Both the position numbers and the translations under genes were made by a program. Below, piece by piece: positions 40,016 through 41,500 of a DNA stretch of 41,500 nt. This DNA comes from Symbiodinium natans (taxonomy: Eukaryota > Sar > Dinophyceae > Suessiales > Symbiodiniaceae). The number at the start of each line of letters is the position of its first letter. Position 1 is the stretch's first letter. The stretch is taken from contig CAJNDS010002190.1 of assembly GCA_905221605.1 (NCBI GenBank), positions 1,130,788 to 1,172,287 on the forward strand. The letters are read 5' to 3'. Under the pieces are notes generated by a model, which saw only the letters and a list, made by a program, of their open reading frames with translations, was not told the DNA's origin and did not search any database.

Positions 40016-40450
40016 GCCCTACACCCTCTACCCTGGACCCTGTACCTTATACCCCAAACCCTCTCCCCCATACCCTATACCCTATACCCCGTATATGCCC
40101 TATAACCTATACCCGATGCCCTAAACTCTATGCGCTCTACCCTCTCTACCCTAGAATTACCCTATACCCTAAACCCTATACCCTATATTTACCTTATACC
40201 CTAGACGCTCTACCCTCTACCCTCTAATTTATACCCTTTTACTACTCCATACCCTAAACCCTTTTTCCTATACCCTATATGTTCCCTGTACCCCGAACCC
40301 TCTACCCTAATTTGGAACCCTAAACCCTAAACCCCAAACCCTAAACCCCAAACCCCAAACCCCAAACCCTAAACCCTAAACCCTAAACCCTAAACCCTAA
40401 ACCCTAAACCCTAAACCCTAAACCCTAAACCCTAAACCCTAAACCAAGTT
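40016..40450 (-). repeat. CCCTATAC-type field passing into (CCCTAAA)n
   Basis: From 40016 to about 40310 the words are CCCTATACC, CCCTCTACC and CCCTGTACC; from 40318 they become CCCTAAA and CCCCAAA. This suggests decay or replacement of an older array. Confidence 0.9.
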
Positions 40451-40884
40451 CAAGCCCTGGCTCAGTTGTAGGAGTAGAGGAAGGGGCCCTCCCCAGTTAT
40501 ACATTGGGTTACAGGGGTCCTAGATTGGGTTTAGGGTTTAGGGTTTAGAGTTTAGGGTTTATGGTTTAAGGTTTAGGGTTCAGGGTTTAGGGTATATACT
40601 TCCATTAACCGAAGTTGGTATGGTAAGGGGGCCCCGACTTGTAGAGCTCCTGCCCGTAGGAAGCTCCGTGGCGTGCATAGCAGGCCCAGTGTCTCTCACT
40701 CTATCGAGCTTTGGAGGTTTGCTTAGTGTTTTTGTTGTGGCGGTTTAGGGTTTATTGGGTTTAGGGTTTGGGGTTTAGGGTTTGGGATTTAGGGTTTGGG
40801 GTTTAGGGTTTTAGGGTTTGAGGTCATTCTGGGAGCCCGCTGCCACGGAAGCCCGACGTCGGATAGCCGGCAGCTGAACTACAG

Positions 40885-40956
40885 GCAGCCGCGCGTCACG
40901 ATGCTTTGAAGTGCTGCTCCTTCTGCTTCCATGAGCAATTTCAAGTGGCCGAGTAA
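40885..40956 (+). CDS. Candidate terminal exon with TAA stop
   Basis: Acceptor CTACAG|G, then open for 23 codons (AAARHDALKCCSFCFHEQFQ, VAE) to TAA. It is free of repeats and algal-looking in codon use. The CC--C pattern could bind metal but is too short to call. It would end the second gene. Confidence 0.4.
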   Translation, partial: AAARHDALKCCSFCFHEQFQVAE

Positions 40957-41500
40957 GCAAGTAAGACATTATAGTACTGTAGCCAAAAAAATCCCCTGAT
41001 CCCTAAACCCTCACCCTTCGTACAGTACGATTAGATTCAACTACCTCCAATGAGCCATTCGAATGAAATCTTCCTTCTTCCCTAATCCATACAGCCCTGC
41101 TTAAGTCGGCTCTCAGGTTACGGGTACCGTTATCATCCTCCATCTTGCCACGCTTAATCGGGATCTTGGTAAGCAGGCTTACGTCTTCTATCCCAGCTCA
41201 GATTTCACAAAAGAAACCCAACTGGTCGAGCATTTATATAGGGTTTAGGGAACTGTCGTTCAGAACCGAGGTTGCACGCGTTTCCCCCCCAAGAACATTT
41301 GATAAACTTCTACTTGTACCCTGCCAACAATAGAATGAAGTAGTACCGGAGCCAAAATAGCAGTTACGAACGATCATCCACTTATAGTTCATTCAGGGAA
41401 CTACGCAGCAATCCCATTCCACTTAAACAGGGTTTAGGGTCTTAACTTTAAACCCCCAAACCCTCATTGAATAACTACAGCTGGGATCGGCATGAAACCC

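Noticed and set aside
1-41500. Window as a chromosome end
   Set aside because: The arrays are short, in both orientations and interspersed with coding exons, so they are interstitial, not a telomere.

Overview
This window is eukaryotic nuclear DNA, most probably from a photosynthetic dinoflagellate. Three things support that. The repeats are degenerate arrays of the TTTAGGG telomere unit, in both orientations. The one gene I can identify is split by introns whose donor is nearly always GC, with a few GT and one GA, and whose acceptor is followed by G (AG|G), a pattern known from dinoflagellates. The gene product is the plastid C5-pathway enzyme glutamyl-tRNA reductase. No bacterial-style operon, rRNA, tRNA or CRISPR array is visible. 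The open frames starting with ATG are mostly misleading here, because real exons are only about 29-66 nt long.

Layout. From 1 to about 5.6 kb there are telomere-like arrays, homopolymer tracts and MITE-like inverted repeats, with a few exon-like islands. One at 576-647 is clean but unassigned. From 5,600 to 27,067 on the plus strand lies hemA (GluTR), rebuilt by hand as about 26 small exons, about 1.2 kb of coding sequence in about 21.5 kb. The exons occur in the protein's own order: STCNR active-site motif, SGLDSLVLGE motif, GGKI..MLN, GK.VRT, SSAAVEL, VGAGKMS, VNRSMEKA, SDVTFTATGSK, VDISVP, SVDDLKK, VQANAEKRQ, AEVQKF..W, AEQIRR and the C-terminal helices. Reading phase agrees across nearly every junction. 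The first exons (transit peptide and start) are not resolved, and the last exon is tentative.

The hemA introns carry several families of short inverted-repeat elements, a Ty1/copia reverse-transcriptase fragment (about 25.4-25.9 kb), an unidentified 147-codon ORF (16,170-16,613), long poly-C/poly-G tracts and a (TGTA)n microsatellite. From about 29 kb to 41 kb, a second plus-strand gene is suggested by exon-like islands with the same splice rules. They encode Ser/Pro/Arg-rich, then acidic, then Cys-containing peptides, ending at a possible terminal exon with TAA at 40,954-40,956. Its product is unknown.

The most interesting pattern is the placement of the telomere-like arrays. Many introns start with (TTTAGGG)n just after the donor and end with (CCCTAAA)n just before the acceptor, so exons sit between CCCTAAA on the left and TTTAGGG on the right. 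Such ends could pair across the intron. They would also put GGG runs near the donor and CUAAA branch-point-like motifs near the acceptor, and keep AG|G sites of the TTTAGGG orientation away from the acceptor. All exon boundaries are hand calls and need transcript support.
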